A stretch of 64,000 bases of DNA, from positions 682,001 through 746,000 of the forward strand of contig JAHGAU010000025.1 in assembly GCA_019925105.1 (NCBI GenBank), in the 5' to 3' direction. Under the pieces are notes generated by a model, which did not search any database, was not told where the DNA came from, and saw only the letters and a list, made by a program, of their open reading frames with translations. Shown here piece by piece: positions 37,905 to 50,154 of this stretch (position 1 is the first letter of the stretch; every line of letters starts with the position of its first letter). The position numbers and the translations under genes were made by a program. The stretch comes from Niebla homalea. Taxonomy: Eukaryota > Ascomycota > Lecanoromycetes > Lecanorales > Ramalinaceae.

Positions 37905-39720
37905 ATGGCGACGAACAAAGGGACCCCAGAGGTCCAAAACGATGCATATACGCATAGCTCTAGCGACAATAAGAGAAATATATTAAGTATAATAAGTAAA
38001 AGTAACGTAATAGTTAAGAATAAAATAATAAATAGGTAAATAGCCTATATTAATAGAAACGGCGATAATATATATAAGTAATATAATAATAATAAGCCGG
38101 ATAACGCTTAAAATAAATAAAAAAATTAAGGTTAATAAAATACATATATTAAAATATATAAAACATATAATAATAATACGGAGATAATAAGTAAATAAGG
38201 GGGTAAGAAAGCCGGTACGGTATTAACGGCGAGGGATATAAACGGAAGGAAAGGGTAAAAAAACCGCAATAAAAATATTATTAAGGATATATAAAAGGGA
38301 AATAAAGTTAATAAAAAAAATAAAACCTTAAAGGATTAAAAATAAAAAGCGGAGACGGTATATCGCCCGGTAAATAAGGGTTAGAAAACGATAAAGGAGG
38401 CAGTAAAGGCCTTAAAGGGACTCCTTACGGTAAAATAAAAAAATATTACGTTAAAAACCTAACCGATATTATGGATTAAATTAAAAAACGTAAGGGACTT
38501 TTACGTGAAAATAAAGGTAAAACTAGGGAAAACGGCGCGGCTATAAGGCTTTTAAAGGGCGGTAATAAAGGCGTTAATAAAGGGTAAAGATAACGGTTTA
38601 GGGTTAAGTATATAAGGTGAAGGTATAAAAACGGTAACACTTTAAATAAAAGAAAATTAAATAATAAAAGTAATAAAAAAAATACCTATAGCAGAGAATA
38701 AAAAGATAACGGAAAAGAAAATAATTACGTTAAGGAAAATAAAAATAATAACGGTCTGCTTATTTAATAATAATAAAAAAACGCGGTAATAAAAATAAAC
38801 CCGCTATAATTAATAAAAGCTTTTAAAATAATAACGGAACCGTTAATAGAATAAATTATTATAATATATAAACTATAAAGTAAGGATATCCTCCTTAATA
38901 TAACGTCTTTAAAAACGAAAGAAAACTTAAAAAGGTTTAAAACTTAAATTAATAAAAAAGAATATAAGTTAATTAAGGTTTTAAGGTAATTATTTACCAT
39001 TATAATAAATAAGATATATTTATTATATGTTAAGAAAGCCAAGAAAAAGGTTATATTAAGGAATATAGAAAAAGAAAATACGGTTTTTTATTTAAAGCTT
39101 AAGATTATTAATTATAAACTTCCGCCGATAATAAAAAAATTTAACTCTTTAAAACGTATAAAGAAATATTTTACCGTTATATTAAACGTAACGTTAATGA
39201 AAATATATAACAATATCTTAAATAAAAAAATTATTAAAGAAAGATTTTTTAAGATAATTTAATTATAAGATAAAACGGTTAATATTTATTAATATTTTAA
39301 ATATTAAAGCTATAAATATATTATTATATAATATTTTAATATTATAAAATATATAATTTACGTTAAAGGTTATAATATTTATAAATATATAAAGTTAATA
39401 ATTAAAAGACTTATAAAGGATACGTTTAAATACGTTACGTATAATAAGGAAAAATATTTAATATAAGATTTTAAGTATATAATAAGAATTAAAGAAATTA
39501 AACATAAAGAAACCCGGATAACCGTAAAAATCCAACGGTATAATACGTATAAAATTAATTTAATAAGTTAATTAAAAATAACCTTAAAACGTAAATTTAA
39601 TTAATTAAATAATAAAAAATAAATAATAATAAAGAAAAAAAAGCTCTTTATAATCTTAACCTTAAAAGTTAACTATTTTACGTCTTTAATAGTAACCGGG
39701 AAAATATTAAAATAAAAAAC
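37905..39720 (+). pseudogene. LA2 ORF1 (gag-like), broken
   Basis: The start reads MATNKGTPEVQNDAYTHSSS and is less damaged than in LA1, which has Asn at one of the Ser positions. Stops begin after about 40 codons. The region corresponding to the zinc knuckles (about 39,355-39,500) again shows Tyr where Cys is expected. Confidence 0.68.
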
Positions 39721-39779
39721 GCTTAACTTTAATAAGAAATCCGTAATTTAAATAAATATAAAAAAGGGAATTTTTATAA

Positions 39780-42700
39780 AAATTAATATATAAAATATTA
39801 ACGTTTTTAAAAATAATATAATATAACGTCCGTAATAAGGGAATTAAAATAATAATACCGATATTTAAATTTAAAGAAATTAAAAACGTTAACATTATAA
39901 TAATATAGAAATTATTATATAATTTATATATATATTTATTTATTAACCCGGGGGAGGGGTTTTACTTAGTTTTTAAGGGAAATAAGATAACCAGAATATA
40001 TTTCTTTATAAATAAGCGGTTTAATATAAATAATTAAGATATTATTTATTATAATAAAAACCTTTATATATTCCATATTATAAAAAAAGGGGACTTAAAG
40101 GGTAACCTTAATATTTATAATATATATAATCCGCCGCTAATTAATAAAGAAAGACTATTTATAATACCGTTACTTAAAAAGGTTTTAATTATTTTAAGTG
40201 AATATATATTATTTAAAAACTTTAATTTATATTATTATATATAAAATAAAGAAGAATATATAATAAATTATATTAAATTGGATAACCTATTAATAATTAT
40301 TACTTAAGTTAACCTTTTATTATTAATATTATAAGGGATTATTACGTAAAAAAATCGTAAATTTAAAATAACGATTAATTTAATTTTTAATATAAAAAAG
40401 GTTGCCGACGCGGTTATAATATATAAACCGTAAAAGGACTTAAAATATAACTTAAATTATATACCGATATAAATAACCTTAAATTAAACCGTTAATATAA
40501 CCTTATTATTATTAATAAAAAGAGCGTAGAAAACGGTTAAGATAATAAAGATTTATATAAAAACAGAAAAGACGGTAATATAATTTACGGACCTCCCTTA
40601 ATTAAATAATAGAAACCGGATTAACCTTTTTATAAAATAAATAATAAAAATATTAAATAAAATAATTAATAAAATAATCCCAATAATAAAACTTTTTTAA
40701 AGAATTAAAACTTATTAAAATAAAAGATATATAACCGTAATTATAAAAATAAAAAGGTTAATAAAGCGGGCTTTTAAGTATAAAAATTAAAAGATATTTA
40801 ATTAATTAAAAACTACTTAAAAAGAAAAAGAAAAAATTATTAAGAAAATTAAATAAATATACTTTTAATTTACGGTATATAACTTAATAATTTTATTTTA
40901 TAATATTTAAAAGCTAATAAAATATAATAAAAAATAAAATAAGAAATTAAAGTTTATCCTTAAATTCCTACTTTTTAAAAAACCCGATAATATATTAATT
41001 AATACCTTTAATGGTAAGATTAAGGCCCTTAAAAGAGTATTTTTCCTCCTTCTATTAAAGGTTAACCTAAATAATATCGATAACGTTATATACCCCGATC
41101 CTATATTAATAAATAAAGTAATAATATAAGATATAATAATTAAAACGATTAATAATTTAAAGAAGGATAAAGCCTTAAAATTAAATAAGATCCTTAATAA
41201 ATTCTTATTAATAATAATATTATTATTTAAGAAAATCTTTAAATTTTTTTTTTAAGTATATTTTAACGTTAATTATTATTTACGTAAATTTAAGGAGATA
41301 AAAACGATTATCCTTAAAAAGTTTATTAAGCCGGATTACTTTAAAATAAAGTCTTATAAACTTATTATATTCCTTTATACGTTAAAGAAAACCTTAAAAA
41401 CGGTAATAATAAAGATCCTTAATAACTATATAAAGAATTACGGACTTTTCCTTAATTAATAAATAAAAATAAAAAGAAATTAATTAATAGAAATAGCCCT
41501 TAAAAAATTAATTAATAACGTATATATAATATAAGGTTACGGGAAAAAATATATTATAAGTTTTCTTTCTTTTAATATTATAAATATTTTTAATAAAGTA
41601 AATTATTAAAGGTTATTATATAACTTAAAAAAGAAAAGGATATTATTTTTCTTAATTAAGTAAATAAAAAGCTTCTTAAATAATTAAGTTACGTTAATTA
41701 ACCTGGGATAAAAGATAAGTTTGATAAAGCCCGTTATAATAAAGATTCCTTAAGGATCGCTTATTTTTTTTATATCATTTTTATTTTTTAACGGTTTATT
41801 AATTAAGGAGCTTATTAAGTTAAAATAAAAAATTTAAATTAAAAACTTTATTAACGACGTTTATTTTTTAGTTTATAATACCTTTATATATATAAATTAT
41901 TTAAAATTAAAATAAACTTATAAAATTTATCTTTCATAAGTAAGAATTTATAAAGTTTAATTTACGTTATATAAGTATAAGTTCATCTATATAATTAAAA
42001 GCCCGAAGTTATACAATATAATAATTATAATAAACTTAAATAAAATTACGGTAAAACCGGATATTAATATTAAAGTCCTTAACCTTTAAGTAAATAAAAA
42101 GCTTAATTAAAAAAATTATATAAAAAAAATTTAAAAGACGATAACTTTATGAAAAAGGGGCCTTATTTATCTCGCTATATTAATATAAAAAGCTACGTTA
42201 TAAAAGGTTTGGACCGTCTATTATGCCGTAATAAAACCAGCTATAATATACGTTATAACCATTTAATATATATTTAAAGGTACTCCGGGATATAAGAAGG
42301 AGTTTTTTAAATATTATAGAAAGTCCAGAACCGGTATTTAAAAGTGATTAATAATACTTATAAAGTAACTTTTATCCTAATATTAGAGTTTAAGGTTTTT
42401 ATATTATTAATTAAAGTTTCATTAAATTAAATAATTACTTAAATAAGGCTAAAAAGATATATATATCCAGTTACGATAATAAGAAATAAGCGGATCCATT
42501 AAAATCTTAATAAGCTTTAAATTAAAGGGAATAAATTAAAAATATTTATCTTTTTTTTTATTAAGATAAAGTAAGAATAAGTTAAGAAAAAAATTAATTT
42601 TATCGGTATCCCGGAAATTAATTTAAATATATATAAACTCCCGTTAAACGTAAAAGAAACCGAGATTAAAAGGATTTAAAGAATAAAAGCTATAATAATT

Positions 42701-42880
42701 ATTTTATAAATTATAATAAAGTAAATTAAACGTTAATAGAGATATAAAAACTTTATATTTTAAAGTTATTATTATTTAACTCTTAATAATAAAAAGATTA
42801 TTAATAAATATCTCCGCCGTTATAATATTATAAAGAAGGGTAATAACGTATTAATAATTTAACTCCGGACGGGTAAAAAC
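39780..42880 (+). pseudogene. LA2 ORF2 (endonuclease and reverse transcriptase), broken
   Basis: NLNIYNIYNPPLINKERLF at about 40,106-40,160 marks the endonuclease. The reverse transcriptase loop at about 41,846-41,878 reads FINDVYFLVYN, so one of the two catalytic Asp residues survives. Comparing copies shows that the ancestor had Asp-Asp. Many stops. Confidence 0.72.
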
Positions 42881-43698
42881 GGTTTAACTTATTTCTTATT
42901 TATTATATATATTAAAGGTCGGATAAACGCCAAATATAAATACGGATAAAAGAGATAAAAACGTTATATATATCCTTATTTCTTATCCTTTATTTACGGA
43001 GATTAAATTAAGACTTATCGTAAAAGTTAATACTTATAATTATTATTAAATATTATTTATGAAGTAAGGTATTTAAGTAATTATTAAATTTATAATATCT
43101 ACCGGATTATTATTATAGTTCAGCTTCGCTATAAAGATAAATAAGGTTATTAAAAACCTTATAAAGAAGGCTTATTATTAATTAAAGAAGAAAAAAAGGA
43201 GCGGAAATCGGCTACGTTAATTATATAAATTAAAAAGTATTTTCTATAGTTATAAAAATACGATAATAAACGCTTATTAAAAGTCCTTAAAGGAGTTAAC
43301 GATAATAATAATATAAGAGGGGTATATATTAAATGTATAAATATTAATAAAGATATTTAAAGGTATTATATAAGGTTAAGGCAATATAAATATATAAAGG
43401 AATAGATAAATAATAAGTTTAAGGATAACTTTTATAAGGATACGGTTATAATATTATGGATTTTCTTGGGGGAATTAAAATATAAAGAATATATAAATAA
43501 ATTATTATTCTTTAAATAACCGTTAATATCTTTTACCTTAAAGGATAAAGGGTAAAAGCTTAATGGACGCCGGTTTTTACTTTAACGTTATAAGTATCAG
43601 GTTTTTACGGTTATTAATAAGGTTAAAAGGCCGTATATTAAGGAACGCCGGAATTAACTTAGTTAGACCCGTAGTATAAATCAATCAATCAATCAATC

Positions 43699-43712
43699 AA
43701 TATATTTATAAA
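43699..43712. repeat. Target site duplication, right copy (AATATATTTATAAA)
   Basis: Repeat of 37,887-37,900, directly after the LA2 tail. Confidence 0.8.
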
Positions 43713-44094
43713 TAATATATTTTAAATAATATATTTTAAAATAATATTTTTTTAATTAATATATTCTTTATTAATATATTTTTAAATAATATATTTTAAT
43801 ATATTATTTTTTAAAAAAATATATTTTTAAATAATATATTTTTTAATAATATATTTTTAAATAATATATTTTTAATAATATATTTTTTAATAATATATTT
43901 TTAATAATATATTAATTTAAAAATATTATTTTAAAATATATTATTTAAAATGAAATATTTTAAGGAAAAATATATTATTTAAGAATATATTTTAAAATAA
44001 TATTTTTTAAATTAATATATTCTTAATTAATATATTTATAAATAATATATTTTTAAATAAAATATTTTAAAATAAAATGTTTTAAAAAATAAAA
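43713..44094. repeat. AT-rich satellite, continuation
   Basis: Irregular repeats of AATAATATATTTTTAAATAA type, with sub-blocks TTAATTAATATATTC. It is continuous with 37,680-37,886 if the LINE-A is removed. A related block at 50,405-50,645 precedes unit 2 of the duplication. Confidence 0.7.
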
Positions 44095-44589
44095 TTAAAT
44101 ATATTTTATATTTTATATATAATAATAATAATTTTAATATAAAAATATTATTTCTTAAATAAAATAATATTAAATAAATATTTATCTGAAAAATAAATAT
44201 TTATTAATTAATTATATATTTTATATATATATTATATTTATTAAAATTTAATAATAATAATTATATTATTTTCTTTTTTTAATATTAAGTTTATTAAAAA
44301 TCTTAAATAAAAAGGATATTTTACGTAATTAAAATCTTAAATCTTAAAAAATCTTAAAATCTTAAAAAAAAAACCCGTATTAAATATACTTATTATATTA
44401 TTTATTTTTTAATAATATTATAATTAAAGGTTTAAGAGTATTATTATAATAATTAATATCTTAAATCTCGTATAAAATTAAATAATAATTAATAATACTT
44501 TCATTAAAAAATAATTTATATGGCCTTTTTACGACGTTTTTAGCCTATAATAAGCCGGGGCCTACCCAAAATAACCCTATTCCGGGGGC

Positions 44590-46140
44590 TGACGGCCGCT
44601 TTATTGACATTTTGATACGCTTACCCTTATTATCACTTACCTCACCTACTTTACCTACCTTATTTACCTCCCCTTTAGCAAGCCCTTTAGTAAGCCTTTT
44701 AATAAGCCCTTTAATAAGCCCTTTAACAAGCCTTGTAGCAAGCCTTTTAGTAAGCCTTTTAGCAAGCCCCTTAATAAGCCCTTTAATAAGAGGTGACGCG
44801 TAATGCCCGCATCATACCTTAACCGGAATAGGCCCAAAAACAACGTAATTCTGATAGGGAATATAAGAGGTAAATAAGCCCCTTAATAAACCCTTTAATA
44901 AGAGGTAACGCGTAATACCCATATACCTTAATAGGAACAGGCGTAAAAACATTATGATATAAATAGAGAACCTAAGAGCCGGATAAAGGCCTTTAACTAT
45001 ACCTTTATTTATACCCTCACTTATACCCTCACTTATACCCTTACTTATACCCTTAGTAGGCCCTTTAATAAGAGGTATCGCCCGCGGCCTGTATACTCTT
45101 ATTATAACAGGCCCAAAAATACCGTAATCTGGATGGGGAATATAAGAGGTAAATAAACCCTTCAGCTTACCTTTTACTTACCCTTTAGCTTACCCTTTAA
45201 TAAGCCCTTTACTTACCCTTCAGAAAGCCTTTTATTCACCCTTTAGTAAGCCCTTTACTTACCCTTTAATAAGCCTTTTACTTATCCTTTAATAAGTTCC
45301 TTGCTTATCCTTCAGTAAGAGGTAACGTATAAGGCCCGTATGCCCCCACCGTAAAAAGCCTAAAAACAATGTGATTTAAATAGGGAGCGTAAAAGGTAAG
45401 TAAGGCCTTTAGTAAGTCCTTTACTTACCCTTTAGTAAGCCCTTTAATTACCCTTTAACTTACCCTTTAATAATAAGTAATATATAAGGCCTATATACTC
45501 TTACCTTAATAGGCCTAAAAATACCGTGATCTAAATAAAGAATATAAGAGGTAAGTCAATCCTTTAATTTATTCTTTATTTACCCTTTAACTTACCTTTT
45601 AATAAGCCTGTTATTTACCCTTTAATAAGCCCTTTATTTATCCTTTAATAAGCCTTTTACTTACCTTTCAGTAAAAGGTAACGTATAAGGCCCGTATACC
45701 CCTACCATAAAAGGCCTAAAAATAACGTGATTTAAATGGGGAGCATAAGAGATAAGTAAGGCCTCCAATAAGCCCTTTACTCACCCTTTAATAAGCCATT
45801 TACTTACCCTTTAATAAGCCCTTTGCTCACCCTTTAGTAAGCCTTTTATTCACCTTTTAGCAAGCTCTTTACTTACCTTTTAGCAAGCCTTTTACTTACC
45901 TTTTAACAAGAGGTAACGCGTAAGTCCCGTATACTTCCACTGTAACAAACCTAAAAATACCGTAATTTAAACGAAGAATATAAGTAATAAGTAAGGCTTC
46001 CAGTAAAAAGTAATGCTTACGGCCCTTACGCCCTTATTATAATAGGCCTGAAAATACCGTAATTTAAATAGGGAATCTAAGGGCCGGATAAGGTCTTTTA
46101 TTTATACCCTTATTTATACCCTTATTTAAACTTTTAAGTA
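44590..46140. repeat. Compound tandem array, unit 1
   Basis: Two kinds of module alternate. One is a conserved core of about 85-100 bp: AAGAGGTAACGCGTAAGGCC, then a CGTATAC-CCTACC segment, then GGCCTAAAAATACCGTGAT and GGGGAATATAAGAGGTAA. Cores begin near 44,790, 44,898, 45,068, 45,316, 45,470, 45,670, 45,906 and 45,995. The other consists of short runs of AAGCCCTTTACTTACCCTTTAGT-like 10-12 bp units, or CTTATACCCTTA units. Open frames here (44,612-44,803) are products of the repeat. GC is well above the flanks. I do not recognise the family. Confidence 0.85.
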
Positions 46141-46889
46141 ACGTTTATTTCTTATATATTCTTATAATTATTATTTAAAATAATTATATTTTAATTATAG
46201 AACTTAAATATTAAGTAAATACTTTATAAATCGGAAAGAATTCCGATAATATTTTTACCTTATAATATTAATAAAATAATTAATATATTAAATTTGTTTT
46301 TTTAAATAAACTTTATTGAGTTTTTTGTTAAATTTAATAATATCGTATTTATTAAATCATATATATTATTTTAAATATTATTTATTAAATTATTTTTTAG
46401 AATTATATTAAATAAAATATATAGTTTAATATTTATTAAATTAATTTATATTTTATCGTTTAATTATTATAAAATTTAATTATATTTAATTATATAATTA
46501 TAAAAAAAAAACTTATAAAAAAATATAATTTAATTATTTATTAAGTTATAAATTTTATACGTTTTTATTATAAACGTTTATTAAAGTTATTAAGAATATT
46601 TTAATAATTTAATTTAATTATTTTAATTTTTAATTAATTTATAATAATTTAAAAGTTTTCTTATTAAATATTTCCTTTTTATATAATAAATATTAAGATA
46701 ATAAAATCCTTATTTATTAATAAAATTATTAAATTTTTTATAATTATTTTATTAAATAACTTTATTATTTAATAATTAATTTAATTCTTTAATAATTATT
46801 AAAATATTAAATCTTATATTTTATTATTTATTATTTATATTTTTATATTAATTAATATTTTAATTTATATTTTTATAATTAATTAAGTA
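46141..46889. other. A/T-rich block between array and gypsy relic, unit 1
   Basis: Nearly pure A/T with TTATTAAATT and ATTTAATTATT motifs. Compared with unit 2 it contains about 38 extra bases (AATCGGAAAGAATTCC and neighbours, about 46,229-46,266), bounded by CTTATAAT-like direct repeats, so unit 2 probably lost them by slippage. No gene. Confidence 0.5.
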
Positions 46890-47281
46890 TATTAATAATC
46901 ATAAATATTTAATAATTTATATTATTAAAATTATAATATAATTAAAAGCTTTTTTAAAAAATAAATAATATTTTATATATTTTATTTTTATAAATTTATT
47001 TAATTTTGTCCGTTATGTTTTTAATAATAATAAATAATTAATAAATATAATTTTATTTTTAAATAAAATAATAAATTTCGTTTTAATTAAATTTATAAGA
47101 TAAATAAACTGTATATATATAAATATATATAATATTTTATAATTATATAATTAATTATTAAAGAATATTAAAAGAACGGATTTTTTAATTATTATTTAAA
47201 GGAATATATCCCGATTAATTAATATATATATACGTTTATTTTTATATTTTTTATAACCTTCTTATAATTATATTTATAATA
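46890..47281 (-). repeat. Gypsy 3' LTR relic, unit 1
   Basis: Aligned with the little-mutated LTR at 61,550-61,912, nearly every difference is G-to-A or C-to-T, for example GATGGACAGACC against GATAAATAAACT near 47,098. On the minus strand the LTR start TGTTACGGACATGG has become TATTATAAATATAA at 47,281. The outer (left) end is uncertain by tens of bases. Confidence 0.7.
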
Positions 47282-47401
47282 ATATCCCCGGATAAATAAA
47301 TAAAAATTAATATTTTTATTATTATATTATTTTAAAATTTTTTTTATATATTATAACATTTAAAAATAATATTAATATTTAAATAATAATATTATTAATA
47401 A

Positions 47402-47672
47402 AATAAATAAAAGCGGGTTATTATAAATATTAAGAAATATAATAAATAAAAGCGGTTATTATTTATATTAAGAAATATAATAAATAAAAATAAGTTATTA
47501 TTTATATTAAAAGATATAATAAATAAAAGCAGGTCATTATTTATATTAAGAATCATAATAAATAAAAATAAATTATCGTTTTTATTAAAAAATATAATAA
47601 ATAAAAATGAGTAATTATTTATATTAAAAAATATAATAAATAAATGCGGATTATTATTTATATTAAAGTAAA
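47402..47672. repeat. 39-bp minisatellite, seven copies (unit 1)
   Basis: The unit begins AATAAATAAAAGCGGGTTAT and continues with TATTTATATTAAGAAATAT. It repeats with a period of 38-39 bp for about seven copies. The same site in unit 2 (54,610-54,690) has only two. It lies in the 3' untranslated part of the gypsy element. Confidence 0.8.
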
Positions 47673-48124
47673 ATAATTTATTTAAAATTATTAATTAAGT
47701 TTTATAAATATTTAAGTTATAATAATATTTATTATATATTATTTTTAAAGCCGTATTTAATTTATTAAGCGAAATATTAAATATTAAAGTTACGTTTTTT
47801 TTATATAATATATTTATTTAATAACCGTTTAATCTTATATTTATTTAAATTTTTATTATTTTTTATAAATATAAATAATAAATATATAAATTATAATTAA
47901 TTAAATAAATTAATATTAAAAATTAAATATAACTTAAATTAAGTAATAATAAATAATAAATATATTTTTTAATATTTAAGTATATTTAATTAATATATAA
48001 AGTATTTAATACGCTTAAATTCTTTAAAAAAACCTATATATTATTATTTATATTTTAAGTTATTTTTAATAAATAAAATTAAATATCTTTTATATAATTA
48101 TAATAAAGTAAAATCGTTTTCTTA
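47673..48124 (-). pseudogene. Gypsy integrase C-terminus relic, unit 1 (continues at 50,317-50,400)
   Basis: This matches 54,690-55,140 in unit 2, which continues the gypsy integrase frame. At the level of DNA the two copies align nearly without gaps. The piece is broken by the LTR element 48,125-50,316 and picks up again at 50,317-50,400, where it ends abruptly. There is no upstream pol in unit 1, so only the last kilobase of the gypsy element was duplicated here. Confidence 0.65.
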
Positions 48125-48286
48125 TGTTAAGAACGTGATAAGTGTAATGTATGATTGATGGTGAGCTATCTGAGGTGGCTATGGATTTGAGTGTGCGTAC
48201 GCTAAGACCCCCGCGGAAGCTACCCGCTATGCTTATATATACCGTAAACCATAATACTATATATATGTAAGTGCCGTTTCATAATA
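48125..48286. repeat. Left LTR, 162 bp
   Basis: Begins TGTTAAGAACGTGATAAG and ends TTTCATAATA, the last CA having become TA. It contains GACCCCCGCGGAAGCTACCC, unchanged in both LTRs. It is richer in G than the right LTR. Confidence 0.9.
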
Positions 48287-49064
48287 ATATGCCGGTTAAA
48301 AGATAAAAAGGCAACGCCCTCGTTATATATTATCACCCTTAATATAGTATTACTTATACCCTTATCGGTAATAATTATAATATACTTAAAGCGCTAAGAA
48401 TATTAATAAAGTAAAAAGAATAAATAATGGTAACGTATAAGGCCAGTGCTGAAATCGTATACTAATAAAAAGACCACCCGAGAATTCATCGTAATTTACC
48501 CGGTTTATAATCGTGGTTTTTAAGACTTATAATTAAGCTAAATTACTTAAAAAACGTATCTCCGGGGTTTTACTGGGTCGTATCTTAAGTAAGTTGCTAT
48601 TAAGATGGTATCTATGGGAATTATTTATAGTTACCTCGTTTTCCGGGCTTATAAGACTATATAAAGCTATTATATTATTATATATTATAATTATTATTAA
48701 TAATATATATTAAGGGTTCTTATTAATATAACTTATTTTATATATAGTCCGTTTCTTATCCATATTACGTATTATATATATTATAAAAGTCTTTACCTAT
48801 ATAATATACATAAGGTCGGCTTTAAATCGTTTTTTAAGGATTTATTAAGGCTTATTTATAAGGAGGTTAAAGAAGGGCTTATTAAGTAAATATTAACGTC
48901 GTTAATTAAGGGGCTAATAACTGCCATAATTTAGACTTTTAAGGCCTGAAATTCTCGTACTATATATATTATATATACTTATGAGAATTAAGTTAATTAA
49001 TAAAGGATTAAATATTATTAATAATGGGTTCTAAAAGGGTAAGTTATAGATTATACTTAATATA
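48287..49064. other. Remaining internal sequence of the small LTR element
   Basis: Moderately AT-rich and less mutated than the flanks, with GC-containing patches (for example 48,450-48,660). No frame stays open for more than about 60 codons and no retroviral motif is visible. The corresponding part on the other side, 49,770-50,154, contains the self-complementary AAGCTTAAGC-type repeats at 49,790-49,830 and is likewise unassigned. Confidence 0.5.
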
Positions 49065-49760
49065 TTAAAATACCATAATTAACTTATTAAGGATATTATA
49101 ACTATTTGAGTAACGGAGTAATTCAAGTATTTTATAAAGGTAAATAATTAAGTCTTTCTTCTCGGCAGTATCTATACGTATATAACGCAATACATCCAGC
49201 TTACGGAAAGCTTTAATAAGGTTTAATTTAAACCTTTTAATAAGGGTATTGATAAAAACGTTAATTAAAGTAGATACTTTCTTGAGTATAAATTTCTTAA
49301 GGTCCGTTAATTTAACTTTATACTATGTCTTAGTTAAACCACGTAATTATAAATTAATATTTAATTAAACGATTTTATGGCCTCTTAATTTAATAACTTG
49401 ACGGATACGATTTATAAACGTATAAACGTTATTAAGTCCGGGGTTATAGGTCTTAAGCTTTTTACTTTATTAACGTATATTAAGTATAGTTATTATTTGA
49501 TTTATTAGTAAATTTAATGCAGAAGGGGTATTACCTATATTAAAGGCTTAAGGATTCGGTGGAGGTATAGGTAGATTTAATAGATTTAATGGATTTAATG
49601 GATTCAGTAGATTCAATATATTAATCCATGGATTTATAGGTGGTAAGTAAGGTTCTTCGACGCTTAATTGGCGCTATTAACGGTTAAGGACTTTTATAAG
49701 TTAATTAAATTTTATATTAATAAATCCTTTAATTATTATTAATAAGTTAGCGGTTTATTT
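49065..49760 (-). pseudogene. Decayed frame inside the small LTR element, unknown protein
   Basis: On the minus strand one frame can be followed for about 230 codons. It is interrupted by nine stops, all TAA or TAG and none TGA, as expected if CAA/CAG codons were hit by RIP. It begins with a Leu/Ile-rich segment, then a Pro/Asn-rich stretch with repeats of LNP (SVEEPYLPPINPW, then LNLPIPPPNP) over the 9-bp DNA repeats at 49,570-49,620. It ends with a charged helical part, LTDLKKFILKKVSTLINVF to LDVLRYIRIDTAEKKDLI, and a TAA stop at 49,065. I do not recognise it. A gag-like capsid protein is possible, given its place in an LTR element, but no zinc knuckle is present. Confidence 0.5.
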
Positions 49761-50154
49761 ATAAATAAAGCTTAAAAGTAAGTCTATTTAAGCTTAAGTT
49801 AAGCTTTCGGCTTAAGCTTAAGCTTAAGTTATTTACGAGGATATTTAGGTAAATATATTGTTACTATTATTACCGTTAATAAGCTTATCTTCTATATTAT
49901 ATTTTAAGGATGTAAATTTATTATTAATAGTTTTTTGCTTTTTTTTCCTATTCCGTAAGGGGTTTATTATTATAAGGCTTATAAAAGGCTCTATATTAAG
50001 GAGTTAAATGTCGAGCTATACGGTAAAGTATTACCGGAATAAGAATTTTTAAGGTTTATATAACCATAGATATTGGGTATATATCGAAAGCTTAAATAAG
50101 CGTTACTATATATATAATGATATATAAAGAACCGACTTAACTATTACTATTATT

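Larger units (their letters stand above)
37901..43698 (+). mobile_element. Complete LINE-A (LA2)
   Basis: A full-length element of 5.8 kb with the same order as LA1: a few leader bases, ORF1 from ATG at 37,905, ORF2 and a 3' end with the AATC tail at 43,679-43,698. It lies in an AT satellite and is bounded by a 12-14 bp target duplication. It differs from LA1 almost only by transitions, with different sites hit in each copy. Frames are broken. Confidence 0.92.

Noticed and set aside
44612..44803. Open frame of 63 codons on the plus strand, Leu/Ser/Pro-rich
   Set aside because: It is a translation of the AAGCCCTTTAGTA-type tandem units. Its periodicity is that of the DNA repeat, and no homologous frame is kept in the second array.
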